Positions 17,926-26,918 of a stretch of 64,000 bases of DNA are shown here, one piece after another. This stretch comes from G016756615 sp050958605 (lineage in GTDB: Bacteria > Pseudomonadota > Alphaproteobacteria > Rhizobiales > Rhizobiaceae). A program made the translations under genes and the position numbers. Location: the NCBI RefSeq assembly GCF_050958605.1, contig NZ_JBJHDO010000001.1, positions 124,001 to 188,000 of the forward strand. The letters run 5' to 3'. Position 1 is the stretch's first letter. Every line of letters starts with the position of its first letter. Below the pieces are notes generated by a model. It was given only the letters and a program-made list of their open reading frames with translations, had not been told where the DNA came from and searched no databases.

Positions 17926-18846
17926 ATGCGGGAATCCAACAAAACATCCATCAATCACATATTGCTTACACGGTTTAACTTGCCGTCGCCTGGTGTGGAG
18001 AGCCTGATCAGGGCCAAGGAGGGCTGGCTCCGCCAGCGCGTGGGTTTGTTCGAGAAATATTGCCTGCCGTCCGTGGCAGCGCAAACAAACCGGAATTTCG
18101 TTTGGATGATCTATTTCGATCCCGCAAGCCCGGCATGGCTGCGCGATCGCATCGCCAGCCACGTCAAGCACGGGTACTATGCTCCGATCTATCGCGAAAG
18201 CGTGTCGAACGCAGAGATGATGGGTGACATCCGCGGGTTGATCGATCGTGAGCGTGAGGTCCTTATCACAACCAATCTCGATAACGATGATGGGATTGCG
18301 GTCGATTTTGTCGACAGAGTGCAGGCGGTCACCACGGCCCAAGAAAGGGTTGCGATTTACCTCGTGAACGGTCTGATCAGGCGGTCGGAAGGTCTGTATC
18401 TGTATCGCTATCCGCGGAACGCGTTCAATTCGGTTCGAGAGTCCTGGTCCGCGCCGGTCATGGCGTGGTCAGCATGGCATACCGAACTGGGCAACCGCAT
18501 GCCTGTCGTCGAGCTCGAAGGATCTCCTGGCTGGCTGCAGATCGTCCACGGCTCAAACGTGAGCAACCGCGTCCAAGGACGCCTCGTGGCGCCAACGCCT
18601 TACAGGCATGAGTTTGGACGACTCCTCGATGGTGTCGCCGAGCCACGTCTTCTCGACCTCGGCAGAGATCAGTTCATTTCCCGGCCGGTCCGTTTCGTCC
18701 GTGAATCCGGCAGGGCAACAGGCAAACGTCTTGTGATGGGGCTTCTCGGACGCGACGGACTCGATCGGGTCAAGCTCCTTTGGAGAACAAGGTTCGGGCT
18801 GCGGCAAGGCTTGAATGCCGGGCCAGCAAAGCCACCCGCATCCTGA
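17926..18846 (+). CDS. Putative rhamnosyltransferase (PF11316-like glycosyltransferase)
   Basis: The 306-residue protein has HILLTRFNLP, LFEKYCLPSVAAQTNRNFVWMIYFD and TTNLDNDDGIAVDFVDRV. These are the characteristic blocks of the putative rhamnosyl transferase family (PF11316), a GT-A-like fold with a DND(D) metal site. It starts 2 bases after the beta-helix gene and ends 13 bases before the next glycosyltransferase, so the three are probably co-transcribed. The family name rests on weak experimental ground, so the donor sugar should be treated as unproven. Confidence 0.8.
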   Translation: MRESNKTSINHILLTRFNLPSPGVESLIRAKEGWLRQRVGLFEKYCLPSVAAQTNRNFVWMIYFDPASPAWLRDRIASHVKHGYYAPIYRESVSNAEMMGDIRGLIDREREVLITTNLDNDDGIAVDFVDRVQAVTTAQERVAIYLVNGLIRRSEGLYLYRYPRNAFNSVRESWSAPVMAWSAWHTELGNRMPVVELEGSPGWLQIVHGSNVSNRVQGRLVAPTPYRHEFGRLLDGVAEPRLLDLGRDQFISRPVRFVRESGRATGKRLVMGLLGRDGLDRVKLLWRTRFGLRQGLNAGPAKPPAS

Positions 18847-18859
18847 GGATTTCAGGCTA

Positions 18860-20134
18860 ATGGATTTCAGCACATCACAAATCATAGAAGCCGCCGCCGC
18901 TCCCGGGGCGTCGGCCCTCGGCGCCATGCATCGCCAGGCAAGCCGCCGCGCTCGTCAGCTTGTAAATATCCTTGCAAAGGGCGGGTACAAGGAAGTTGTC
19001 TTTCGCGTCCGTTCTAAAGCATCGGACTGGGTCCGGCCACGCGGCGTCGTCTGGCCTGTCTTTCCGGAGGATGTAATGGCTGCGGACCTGACGCGGCCCA
19101 AAAAGATAGTGTTTCCGAAAATCACTCCGGGCGAACCGATCGCCGTGAACTGGGTTACAGGACCCGCCGGCCCAGGCTCGGGCGGCCACACGACCCTCTA
19201 TCGTATCGTCAAGTATCTGCAGGGGAGAGGCTATTCCAACCGCGTATATTTCTATGCGCCTTACGGCGGTGACCAACGATATTATGAGGCCATCGCGCGC
19301 GAACATTACGGGCTCACATGCGAAATCGGCAATGTGAAGGACGGCATGCGTCATGCCCACGCCGTCGTAGCGACCAACTGGACGTCAGCATATCCGGTGT
19401 TCAACTCTCCCTGTCATGGAAAGCGGTTCTACTTTGTCCAGGACTACGAGCCGTATTTTTACTCGGTGGGCACCAGCAGCGTTCTTGCCGAAAATACCTA
19501 CCGGATGGGTTTTCACGGCATCACGGCGGGACGGTGGCTGGCGGAAAAGCTGTCGCGGGATTTCGGCATGGAGACCGACTATTTCCCGTTCGGGTGCGAT
19601 ACTGCAAGATACAGCCACGATCCAGCCGTGAAACGTAACGGAGTGGCATTTTACGCGCGCGCGGAAACCCCACGGCGCGCGGTCGAACTCGGTCTGTTGG
19701 CGCTAGGGCTGTTTGCGAAGCGCCAGCCGCAGATCGAGTTGCATCTCTTTGGTGAAAGGATGGGGGACCTGGGATTCAAGTTCGTGAATCACGGTCTGGT
19801 GACGCCGGCGAAGCTGAACGAAATCTATAATCGCTGCTTTGCCGGCCTTTCGCTGTCTTTGACGAACGTATCGCTCGTTCCCCACGAAATGCTCGCCTGC
19901 GGCTGCATTCCCGTCGTCAATGACGCTGATCAAAATCGCATCGTTCTGGACAATCCCCATGTGGTCTACGCCCCCCCGACACCGCATGCGCTGGCGGGGG
20001 CGCTGGAAGCGGTGGTCACGAAATCGAGCTTCGACACTGTCTCCCGGCGTGCGGCGGCAAGCGTCGTCTCGGCCTCATGGGACGACGCGGGAGCCGCGGT
20101 GGATGTGGCGCTTCGCCGAGCACTGGGAACGTAG
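18860..20134 (+). CDS. WsaF-like GT-B glycosyltransferase (rhamnosyltransferase-type)
   Basis: The 424-residue protein has a first Rossmann domain with NWVTGPAGPGSGGHTTLYRIVKYL. It also has HAVVATNWTSAYPV, the RFYFVQDYEPYFY block and a second domain with SLTNVSLVPHEMLACGCIPVVND (acidic/His nucleotide-binding turn). This layout matches WsaF, a beta-1,2-rhamnosyltransferase of an S-layer glycan, and the C-terminal domain of related rhamnan-synthesis proteins. The start at 18860 was preferred over 18815, which would overlap the previous gene. Its pairing with a PF11316 enzyme suggests a deoxyhexose-containing backbone. Confidence 0.78.
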   Translation: MDFSTSQIIEAAAAPGASALGAMHRQASRRARQLVNILAKGGYKEVVFRVRSKASDWVRPRGVVWPVFPEDVMAADLTRPKKIVFPKITPGEPIAVNWVTGPAGPGSGGHTTLYRIVKYLQGRGYSNRVYFYAPYGGDQRYYEAIAREHYGLTCEIGNVKDGMRHAHAVVATNWTSAYPVFNSPCHGKRFYFVQDYEPYFYSVGTSSVLAENTYRMGFHGITAGRWLAEKLSRDFGMETDYFPFGCDTARYSHDPAVKRNGVAFYARAETPRRAVELGLLALGLFAKRQPQIELHLFGERMGDLGFKFVNHGLVTPAKLNEIYNRCFAGLSLSLTNVSLVPHEMLACGCIPVVNDADQNRIVLDNPHVVYAPPTPHALAGALEAVVTKSSFDTVSRRAAASVVSASWDDAGAAVDVALRRALGT

Positions 20135-20221
20135 CCGGCTCGTCCTGTGCTCGAGATCAAAAGCTGGAGGATCAAGCGCTCGATGACCTCTGCGGGTCTC
20201 TGGCGCGGCTCGAACAACAAG

Positions 20222-21034
20222 CTATTCTCGAAAGAGGTTTCGATGAATGATACGATATGCAAGCAATAAGTTGCAGGCGCGATCTCTTATGCTTGAGATA
20301 GGTCTTACGGATCTAAGAATTAGTTTGATAATATAGGGAAGTCTCATCATTTCAGGTTTAACGAACAGGGCAATTGCAAATTCCTCATTTAATTTTTTTC
20401 TAATAGGATACTTGGATGGGTTGTTATATGACATGCCGTATCCGTGTATCTGTGCTATGTGTAGTCCTTCCTCGTGCAGGAGCCATCGCGACCAGTCCTG
20501 ATCTTCTGCTGAGAAAACCTCAGGCCGAAATGGTCTTTTCTTGAGAAGTTCGGTCTTATAAATCGCGCATGTATTCCATACGCCGTTGTATCCCGAAAAA
20601 GTCTTCTGATTTATCAGAGAGTAGCGAATATTATCAGAAAATTCCTGTAAGAAATAGGCCGCGCCGATGTCATCTCTCGATCGAAGAAGATTGATCGCGT
20701 ATTCAATGGCTTCTCTTCCAAGTATTGTTGTGTGTGAACTGGTAATTAAGGTGAATTCATCGACGATGTAATCTATTCCAAGGTTAAGAGAGATAGAATA
20801 ATTGAATTTATCTGTTTTGTATTCGTGAATTGTTGAGCCGGGTGGAAACAGCAACAGCGTTCGGTCCGTGGACCCTGAATCGACAAATACATACCGGTGG
20901 GGAGGGAGGGACTGACGTTCAAGTGAGCGGAGCGTATCCGGCAGGGTTGCTTCCGAGTTGAAGGTCCGAATGAGAGCGGTATAGGTGGGCCTGTCGGGAG
21001 GCAGGTCTGCGTTGAAAGCAGTAGGCGAGGCCAT
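20222..21034 (-). CDS. GT2-like glycosyltransferase in an AT-rich island
   Basis: The ~270-residue protein has a degenerate GT-A N-terminus (TALIRTFNSEATLPDTLRSL, YVFVDSGSTDRT, NYSISLNLGI) and the acceptor motif VFSAEDQDWSRWL. Base composition is strikingly AT-rich from about 20260 to 20860, with frequent Ile, Asn, Lys, AAT and ATA codons, unlike every flanking gene. The ATG at 21034 was chosen; a TTG at 21061 is the alternative. It converges on the preceding WsaF-like gene and diverges from the GT2 at 21139. Composition and orientation suggest separate acquisition. Confidence 0.78.
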   Translation of the reverse strand: MASPTAFNADLPPDRPTYTALIRTFNSEATLPDTLRSLERQSLPPHRYVFVDSGSTDRTLLLFPPGSTIHEYKTDKFNYSISLNLGIDYIVDEFTLITSSHTTILGREAIEYAINLLRSRDDIGAAYFLQEFSDNIRYSLINQKTFSGYNGVWNTCAIYKTELLKKRPFRPEVFSAEDQDWSRWLLHEEGLHIAQIHGYGMSYNNPSKYPIRKKLNEEFAIALFVKPEMMRLPYIIKLILRSVRPISSIRDRACNLLLAYRIIHRNLFRE

Positions 21035-21138
21035 GCATTGCTCGTCCGTGACAATTGACAACCTTCAGGAACACAACAAGCCTACTATCCTGGTTATGGT
21101 TCGGGATAGGTCAGTGTGGGTCAACCTGGGAGATCAAT

Positions 21139-22146
21139 ATGGCGCATTCAATTGATGTGGTGGTGCCATGCTATCGATACGGACATTTTCTTAAGGAATG
21201 CGTCGAAAGCGTATTGTCTCAGGGGGATGTTGATGCGCGCATACTCATCATTGATGATGCGTCCCCTGACGATAGCGCGGAAGTTGCATCATCTCTAGCG
21301 CATTCAGACAGCAGAGTTTTATTTCGTCGTCACCCGGTCAACATGGGCCACATCGCGACCTACAACGAAGGGATCGAATGGGCATCCGCAGAGTACTTCC
21401 TGCTGCTCTCAGCCGATGATTATCTGTTGCCCGGCTCACTCGGACGCTCGACAAGGCTCTTGTCGGGCATGCCGGAAGTGGGTTTCGCTTTTGGCGCCGC
21501 AACCGTGCTCAATGAGGATGGAACGTCCTTGCCTGTACATCCCTTGGGGCGCGCACCTGGCTTCGTTCAAAACAGTGCGATGGACGGGAGATCTTTTTTT
21601 CGGCTAAGCGGGGCCAAGAATATCGTGCCGACACCTACTGCTGTTGTTCGGACGAAACTGCAAAAGGACATTGGCGGCTATCGTCAAGATCTGCCGCACA
21701 GTGGCGATATGGAGATGTGGATGAGATTGGCCATGCGGGCGCCGGTCGGTTTCGTTGACGAGTATCAGGCCGTGTACAGGCAGCATGGCTCAAACATGTC
21801 TCTCACGTATTTTGGCGAGTATATCCTTCGCGACCTGGAGGAGCGCAGAAAGGCAATAGAATGCCTCTTCGAATGCGACCCGCGAATGCAGAGAGAGGGC
21901 GACGACATCCGGAGTGGATTGCTACGCGATCTTGCCGCGCAGGCAATCAATGAGGCAAGCGTAGCCTTTAATCGCCGCAATCCCGATCTCAGCAATGCAA
22001 TCGCTCGATTTGCTGTGGAGCTTGTCCCGACGTCGCGGTTGTCGTTGCCTTGGATGAAACTGGCTCTGAAACGCGCTATGGGAGCGAACACTTGGCTCTC
22101 AGTCAGGTCGTTCGTCAATCACATTGCAGTGCGAGACAACAAATAG
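21139..22146 (+). CDS. GT2-family glycosyltransferase
   Basis: The 335-residue protein has a clear GT-A domain: IDVVVPCYRYGHFLKECVESVL, ILIIDDASPDDSAEVA, HIATYNEGIEWA and LLSADDYLLPGSL, where the ADD is the metal/nucleotide site. GDMEMWMRLAMRAPVGF lies in the acceptor part. A ~100-residue helical C-terminus follows. The ATG at 21139 has GGGAGATCAAT directly upstream. The divergent gap of 104 bases to the AT-rich GT2 should hold both promoters. Confidence 0.88.
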   Translation: MAHSIDVVVPCYRYGHFLKECVESVLSQGDVDARILIIDDASPDDSAEVASSLAHSDSRVLFRRHPVNMGHIATYNEGIEWASAEYFLLLSADDYLLPGSLGRSTRLLSGMPEVGFAFGAATVLNEDGTSLPVHPLGRAPGFVQNSAMDGRSFFRLSGAKNIVPTPTAVVRTKLQKDIGGYRQDLPHSGDMEMWMRLAMRAPVGFVDEYQAVYRQHGSNMSLTYFGEYILRDLEERRKAIECLFECDPRMQREGDDIRSGLLRDLAAQAINEASVAFNRRNPDLSNAIARFAVELVPTSRLSLPWMKLALKRAMGANTWLSVRSFVNHIAVRDNK

Positions 22147-22189
22147 CCGAGTCTCCTTTCCGGTGACGTGCGCCCTGCGCTTTTACAGC

Positions 22190-22219
22190 GCGTCGCGTGA
22201 ACAAGGATTCACGCGACGC
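22190..22219. terminator. Perfect 12-bp inverted repeat, probable bidirectional terminator
   Basis: GCGTCGCGTGAA (22190-22201) and TTCACGCGACGC (22208-22219) form a perfect 12-bp stem with a 6-base loop. It lies between two converging genes, the GT2 and the RTX protein gene. There is no T-tract, so it could also be a dispersed palindromic repeat of the genome. Confidence 0.55.
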
Positions 22220-22333
22220 CCAGGGGCGCGACGAGAAGCGCTCCAGCTTGCCCAGTTGGCAGCGGACGGGTCCTGGTAAGTCCGTCCAGTGTGCCCACCG
22301 TGAGTGAAGCTGCCGATGGGAGATTGCTGATTA

Positions 22334-24118
22334 CTAGATCACGACGAAGTCGGCCGCGGTGAGGTTCAAGTGGGCCTTCAAGGTCGCGAAGTGTACCGAG
22401 CCACCGGCGGCACTGCCGTTGGCGTCGTAGTACAGCTCGCCGGTGTCGGTCTCGTAGATGATGCGGTCGTTGGCATCCTGGGCGAGCCCGGTCGTGTTCT
22501 TGACGAAGGCCGAGTCGGCGAGAACCCCGGTTTTGGTCAGCGCCGTGAACACCGCGTTGTCGAGATGGATGACGTCATCCACCACCGAAAAGTCGGTGAT
22601 CCGGTCGACATTGTTCGAGGCGCTGAGGGCGGTATCGAACACGAAGGTGTCCTTCTGATAGCCGCCGGTCAGCGTGTCGTTGCCGAGGCCGCCATTGATG
22701 ACATCGTCGCCATTGTGGCCGTTCAGGACGTTGTTGCCGGAGTTGCCGCGCAGCACGTTGCTGCCGGTGTTGCCGGTGCCGTTCACATTGGCCGTGCCGG
22801 TCAGATGCAGCTCTTCCACGTTGGAGACGATGGTGTAGCTGACCGACGACTTAACCGTATCGCGGCCGCCGCCCCTGCCTGCTTCGAAGATGACGTCCTT
22901 GGCGTTGTCCACGACATAGGTGTCGTTGCCGGCACCACCCGCCATATAGTCGGCGCCTTTGCCGCCATCCAGCACGTTGTTGCCGGAATTGCCGCGCAGC
23001 GTGTCATTGTGGCTCGAGCCGGTCAGGTTCTCGATGCTGACCAGCTTGTCGCCGGTCGCATGGCCGCCGGAGGCCTTGCCGGTATCGAGCCGGACATTGA
23101 CCGCGGCATCGGAGCCTGCATAGCTGGCGGTGTCGATGCCCGCGCCGCCATCGAGATGATCCGCGCCGGCGCCACCGGTCAGGGTGTCATTCCCTGCAAG
23201 GCCAAGGAACTTCTCGTTCCATGCACTTGCCAGCCCCTTGCTCGCCAGGGAATCGTTTCCGCTCGTTCCCGTAATCGTGCGGCCGTCCGGAGTCGGAGTC
23301 GGAGTCGGAGTGGGCGTGGGCGTTGGAGTAGGTGTGGGCGTCGGAGTCGGAGTGGGTGTTGTGTCCGGGTCGATGGGATATGGGTCTTTGCCTTCCTGCC
23401 ACTGGATATTGTTGCGGATGACCGGGTTCGAGTTGGTGACCGAGAAATAGCCGTAGGCCCCCCGGTCGACATAGTTGTCCTCGACCGTCACGTTCGTGAT
23501 GGGGCCGCCATCCCTCGATCCATCCACATACAATGTATACGACGGATCACCGATCATGAAATTGTCCCGGACCGTGACATTGTTGACAGGGCCGAAGGTG
23601 TTCTGGATCAGGATCGAAGCCGTGCCATGATCCTGAGGCACGGAGATCATATTGTGCTCGATCAGGACGTTGTTCTGCCTTCCAAGAGCGGTGATTCCGT
23701 CATAGTGCGGGTCGGCGGCGTTGCTGGCGAGATCATGGATGTAGTTGCCGCGAACCGTGCTGGCGCCATCGGTCAGCTGGATGCCGATCGCCACGCCTTG
23801 AATGTCGTTGCCGACAAACGTGCCCGACCCGAGGATCGCGGAATTAGTTACTTGAGAGCGGCCCAATCCGATGAAGTCGCTATTCTCGACACGAAGGTTG
23901 GCTGCGTCTTCACCTTCGATCCCCCATGTTGTGAAATTCTGAATGATACTGTTCTTGATCGTGACGTTCGCCGCCTTGATCGACAGCGTTCCGTTGATGA
24001 TGGCATTCTCGATGACCGTGCCGTTCCGAGTGATATTCATCGGACCCGTATAGGCAGTCAGCTTTGTCCCCGCAGGCACGCCTGAATTGCTTTCATTGGG
24101 AAAAGTTGTGCTTGGCAT
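22334..24118 (-). CDS. Right-handed beta-helix protein with Thr-Pro linker and RTX calcium-binding repeats
   Basis: The ~594-residue, Cys-free protein has three parts. Residues ~1-245 are a parallel beta-helix (repeats such as GTVIENAIINGTLSIKAANV, NNVTVRDNFMIG, ITNVTVEDNYVD). About a dozen Thr-Pro dipeptides form a linker. From ~residue 285 come RTX nonapeptide blocks (GGAGADHLDGGAG, GNSGNNVLDGGKG, GGLGNDTLTGG). It ends LTAADFVVI, a hydrophobic C-terminus typical of type I secretion substrates, and lacks an N-terminal signal peptide. Role inferred: secreted, calcium-stabilised binding or cleavage of the locus polysaccharide, like ExsH/PlyB glycanases or alginate epimerases. The start at 24118 is likely; a GTG at 24142 is possible. 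Confidence 0.85.
   Translation of the reverse strand: MPSTTFPNESNSGVPAGTKLTAYTGPMNITRNGTVIENAIINGTLSIKAANVTIKNSIIQNFTTWGIEGEDAANLRVENSDFIGLGRSQVTNSAILGSGTFVGNDIQGVAIGIQLTDGASTVRGNYIHDLASNAADPHYDGITALGRQNNVLIEHNMISVPQDHGTASILIQNTFGPVNNVTVRDNFMIGDPSYTLYVDGSRDGGPITNVTVEDNYVDRGAYGYFSVTNSNPVIRNNIQWQEGKDPYPIDPDTTPTPTPTPTPTPTPTPTPTPTPTPDGRTITGTSGNDSLASKGLASAWNEKFLGLAGNDTLTGGAGADHLDGGAGIDTASYAGSDAAVNVRLDTGKASGGHATGDKLVSIENLTGSSHNDTLRGNSGNNVLDGGKGADYMAGGAGNDTYVVDNAKDVIFEAGRGGGRDTVKSSVSYTIVSNVEELHLTGTANVNGTGNTGSNVLRGNSGNNVLNGHNGDDVINGGLGNDTLTGGYQKDTFVFDTALSASNNVDRITDFSVVDDVIHLDNAVFTALTKTGVLADSAFVKNTTGLAQDANDRIIYETDTGELYYDANGSAAGGSVHFATLKAHLNLTAADFVVI
23289..23360. repeat. Thr-Pro-encoding hexanucleotide-type tandem repeat
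   Basis: About twelve degenerate 6-base units (GGAGTC / GGCGTG / GGTGTG on the plus strand) encode an alternating Thr-Pro linker between the beta-helix and RTX domains of the minus-strand gene. Such repeats are prone to length change by slippage, in steps of two residues without frameshift. Confidence 0.85.
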
Positions 24119-24578
24119 TTTGCTAAAACCCTTCTCCCCCACGCCCGTTGGCCGGGATCTTTCACTACTTTTGGATATGGATGGGCAGCGCCAAAATAAG
24201 TAAGCAGACGCTACTAAAGCGTTTGCTAGTATGCCTTCTGGCGGAGTTTCAAATCAACAAAGATGAAGAAGTGTGACTGGAGACCCGAGCTAATTTAGCC
24301 GTTATGTCTCAGGGCGAGGCGGAATCCTGACAGCATATCGCTTAAAATTACTCAAGGATTAGCGACCAGAAAGGGTTTTATGCGGCAGCACCTAATACTG
24401 CCGTAATCACGGGTGGTAGCGATTCTTGAATGACGGAGCAAGGATATAAATATTTATTAATGATTGAAATTGGATGTGCGGGACATTGATCAGTACGACA
24501 AGTGAGGAGCCGAATGTTCCGATTTCTATTGAGTAGCCAAAGATGGCTTGTCGATGCTTGCGATCGGTTGATTGATTT
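24119..24578. other. 460-base AT-rich intergenic region
   Basis: The region lies between the BY-kinase and RTX genes, both on the minus strand. No credible gene is present; the small frames are AT-rich and featureless. It should hold the RTX gene promoter (a candidate is listed separately) and the end of the kinase transcript. Its low GC, like that of 20260-20860, contrasts with the rest of the locus and may mark a recombination boundary. Confidence 0.5.
24228..24257 (-). promoter_or_regulatory. Candidate sigma70-type promoter for the RTX gene
   Basis: On the minus strand TTGATT (24257-24252) and CATACT (24233-24228) are separated by 18 bases, about 110 bases upstream of the RTX start. Each hexamer matches consensus at 4-5 positions. 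In an AT-rich stretch this could arise by chance. Confidence 0.3.
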
Positions 24579-25379
24579 TTAGTAGCCGTATTTGTCGGGG
24601 GTATAACGGCACTTATTGAGCACGACGCCGAGCACATTGGTTTTTTCCGCCAGGCTGCTTTCGCAAATATCGGCTTCCCTCACCGTGGTCATTTCGGCGG
24701 CGACAACAAGGATGGCGCAGTCCACATTGGGAAGGAACGCAGGGACGTCGTCGCTGCTCAGCATCGGCGGCATGTCGATGATCAGAACATCGGGATCGAG
24801 CTTCTGCTTCATTGATTTGAATGTCTTGGCGGTATCCGAGCTCTGCAGCAATTCCGCTGCGAAGCGCACCGGCCGTCCGTTGCCCGCAATGGCGAGATTG
24901 TCGCCGTAACGGACGAATACGTCTTCGATTTCCGCATGGCCCCTGAGGAAACTTTCGATGGAAGGCGGGGTCTTCATCCCCAGGAGCTTCGCGATTTGTG
25001 GCCGCCTGAGGTCGAGATCGATCAGGGCTGTCCGGCATTCCTTCTGATTGGCCAGGCTGAAAGCGAGATTGAGGCTGATGACGGATTTCCCGCAGCCCGG
25101 TGTGGGCGACGTGATCGCCACCGATTTCCAGTTGTTTTGGCGCATCTGCTGCAGAACCGCGGTCCTCAGCATGTCGAAGGTGACATAGGCCGTGTCGGAC
25201 CTGTAGGGCGTGACGATACGGTTACGCGCCAGAAGCTTAGGGTCGGTGTTCAGCTTGGGGAGGGTCTCCCAAAGAACCTCGCTGCCGAGGCGCAGACAGG
25301 AGGAAAACGTCTGCTCAGCCAACTGGTCCGAACCGCGCTGCTCGCGCGCCTTCTGCAAGGCTGTCTGTATGCGCTCCAT
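24579..25379 (-). CDS. CpsD/CapB-type bacterial tyrosine kinase (BY-kinase), stand-alone
   Basis: The ~266-residue P-loop protein has Walker A SPTPGCGKS, Walker A' TALIDLDLRRPQIAKLLG and Walker B DVLIIDMPP, the three motifs of BY-kinases. These autophosphorylate on C-terminal tyrosines and control chain length with a Wzz partner. Here the tail is short (CRYTPDKYGY, three Tyr) rather than a long Tyr cluster. The Wzz-like partner is a separate gene 69 bases upstream, so the pair is split, unlike fused ExoP/Wzc. The ATG at 25379 gives MERIQTALQKAREQRG. A TTG at 25418 with GGAGG seven bases upstream is a real alternative. Confidence 0.87.
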   Translation of the reverse strand: MERIQTALQKAREQRGSDQLAEQTFSSCLRLGSEVLWETLPKLNTDPKLLARNRIVTPYRSDTAYVTFDMLRTAVLQQMRQNNWKSVAITSPTPGCGKSVISLNLAFSLANQKECRTALIDLDLRRPQIAKLLGMKTPPSIESFLRGHAEIEDVFVRYGDNLAIAGNGRPVRFAAELLQSSDTAKTFKSMKQKLDPDVLIIDMPPMLSSDDVPAFLPNVDCAILVVAAEMTTVREADICESSLAEKTNVLGVVLNKCRYTPDKYGY

Positions 25380-25448
25380 CGTCCCAATCCCGTTGAATGA
25401 TTCTTGTTGCAAGTCCAAGAGTGTGCCTCCGCCTGGGCATCGGGAAGA

Positions 25449-26918
25449 TCAAGGTGTTCGAGCGGCCCATCTTAGGCCGAGCAGGTGCAGTGGGTTTCGG
25501 CGGCGCGGTTCTGCCGGCACATTTATATAGGGGATGGTCGCGAGAGGCTGGAGTTCCAGCGCCTTTGCCAGTTCGATCGGCCTGCGGATCGTCTTGTTCA
25601 GCATCTCGAGCAGGACGACGAAGGCAAGTCCCAGGCCCGCGGCACCGAGCAGGCCAGCCCCCACGATGCGCCGCCGCTTGGGCTTCAGCCGGCCCTCCGG
25701 TGGTGTCGCCGGCTCCAGCACGGACAGACGCACACCTTGCGAACGCATCTCTATCTGCTGTCCCGTCGAGGCTTCGGCGAGGCTTGCAACAGCCGCATTG
25801 TATTGAGTCTGGATGTTATCGCGATTTCGTTCAAGCGCGTTAAGGATCGTCGCGTTCTGCGGCGTGGCGGCGATCGTCCTGGAAAGGTCTGCGATGCTTT
25901 GCGTGAGCGACGGCTTCAGTTGCTCGATATAGCGCAGACGATCGTCGATGTCGGAGAGCTGCAGATCGAACTCGGAGAGGGGCTTCTTTCCGTCGGCCTT
26001 TGGATTTTCGGCCTGCTTTCTGCGAAGGCTCTCCTGGAGGGCGGCGATCCGCTTCCTGAGCGCCAGGATATTAGGGCTGCTCTCCGAGAAGATCGCGAGC
26101 TGGTCCGACAGGGCGCGGTTCAGTTCCTGCAGCATCTGCTGCTCGGGGGTGATCGGACCGGCGTTGTTGAGGAACCCAGTGGTTTCGTAGGTCTGGATGA
26201 GATTGTTGCGCCGGCGGCGAAGCTCGGTTCCCTCGCGTTCGATCATCATCAATCTTTCCTGCTGGGCGACCTGCTGATTGCGCCGGAACTCCAGGCTGTC
26301 CGGTAGCGTGTCCTTGTTCTCGTTCTTGAAGTTGAGGATATCCGCTTCCGTCTTGGCGAGTTCGCTCCGCAGCCGTTCGACCTCGCTTTCGAAGAACTGC
26401 AGCGTATCTTCAGCACGATCGGTCCTCTGGCGTGCATTCTTACCCAGGATGAAAGACACCAACTCGTTCACGCTGTCGGCGGCGAGGCCGGGATCACCGG
26501 CGTCGAAGGTAACGTTGAGGACCATATTGCCCTGACCTCCCTGCTGGGGATCCAGGGGAATGGCTTCGAACGCCATGCGCGAGCGCATATCATCGACGAT
26601 ATCCTCGTTCGAGAGCTTTGCTGTATCGTCCCCATAGATGTTCAGCTTATGGGCAAGTGCTACGAGGTTCTCGGTCGTCATGGCTTGCTGCTGGAGCATC
26701 TGCAATTGGCCGCCGACATCCGTCATCACGGTCGTGCGGGCGAGTTTCGCAGGGATTTGCGGGGCCTCCGCCAGGATCTTCGCGTTCGCGCGGTAGAGCT
26801 CCGGCATCAACATCGCCACCGCGATTGCGATTCCGCTGACGAGGATGCCAATCGCTACCGCGTAAGGTGATCTACGCCACAGAATGGAAAGATAGAAACG
26901 TAAGTCGAGATCGCCCAT
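25449..26918 (-). CDS. Wzz/GNVR polysaccharide chain-length determinant protein
   Basis: The 489-residue protein has an N-terminal membrane segment (PYAVAIGILVSGIAIAVAML, residues ~18-38), a long periplasmic helical and coiled-coil region (~150-390) and a second membrane segment (VGAGLLGAAGLGLAFVVLLEML, ~438-459). A short cytoplasmic tail follows. This is the polysaccharide co-polymerase layout; the SPNILALRKRIAALQ region resembles the GNVR block. It regulates chain length and export together with the downstream BY-kinase. The ATG at 26918 is the only reasonable start. Confidence 0.9.
   Translation of the reverse strand: MGDLDLRFYLSILWRRSPYAVAIGILVSGIAIAVAMLMPELYRANAKILAEAPQIPAKLARTTVMTDVGGQLQMLQQQAMTTENLVALAHKLNIYGDDTAKLSNEDIVDDMRSRMAFEAIPLDPQQGGQGNMVLNVTFDAGDPGLAADSVNELVSFILGKNARQRTDRAEDTLQFFESEVERLRSELAKTEADILNFKNENKDTLPDSLEFRRNQQVAQQERLMMIEREGTELRRRRNNLIQTYETTGFLNNAGPITPEQQMLQELNRALSDQLAIFSESSPNILALRKRIAALQESLRRKQAENPKADGKKPLSEFDLQLSDIDDRLRYIEQLKPSLTQSIADLSRTIAATPQNATILNALERNRDNIQTQYNAAVASLAEASTGQQIEMRSQGVRLSVLEPATPPEGRLKPKRRRIVGAGLLGAAGLGLAFVVLLEMLNKTIRRPIELAKALELQPLATIPYINVPAEPRRRNPLHLLGLRWAARTP

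Noticed and set aside
20135..20221. Possible tRNA or small RNA gene in the gap
   Set aside because: No cloverleaf, CCA end or T-loop sequence could be found; none was found elsewhere in the window either.
23289..23360. Possible CRISPR-like or intergenic repeat
   Set aside because: The short tandem units lie inside a coding frame and encode a Thr-Pro linker; there are no spacers.
22370..24085. 571-residue plus-strand open frame opposite the RTX gene
   Set aside because: Its Val/Gly repeats merely mirror the Thr-Pro and RTX repeats of the real minus-strand gene.
24407..24637. Small minus-strand frame upstream of the RTX gene
   Set aside because: It overlaps the end of the kinase gene in another frame, has AT-driven composition and no binding site.
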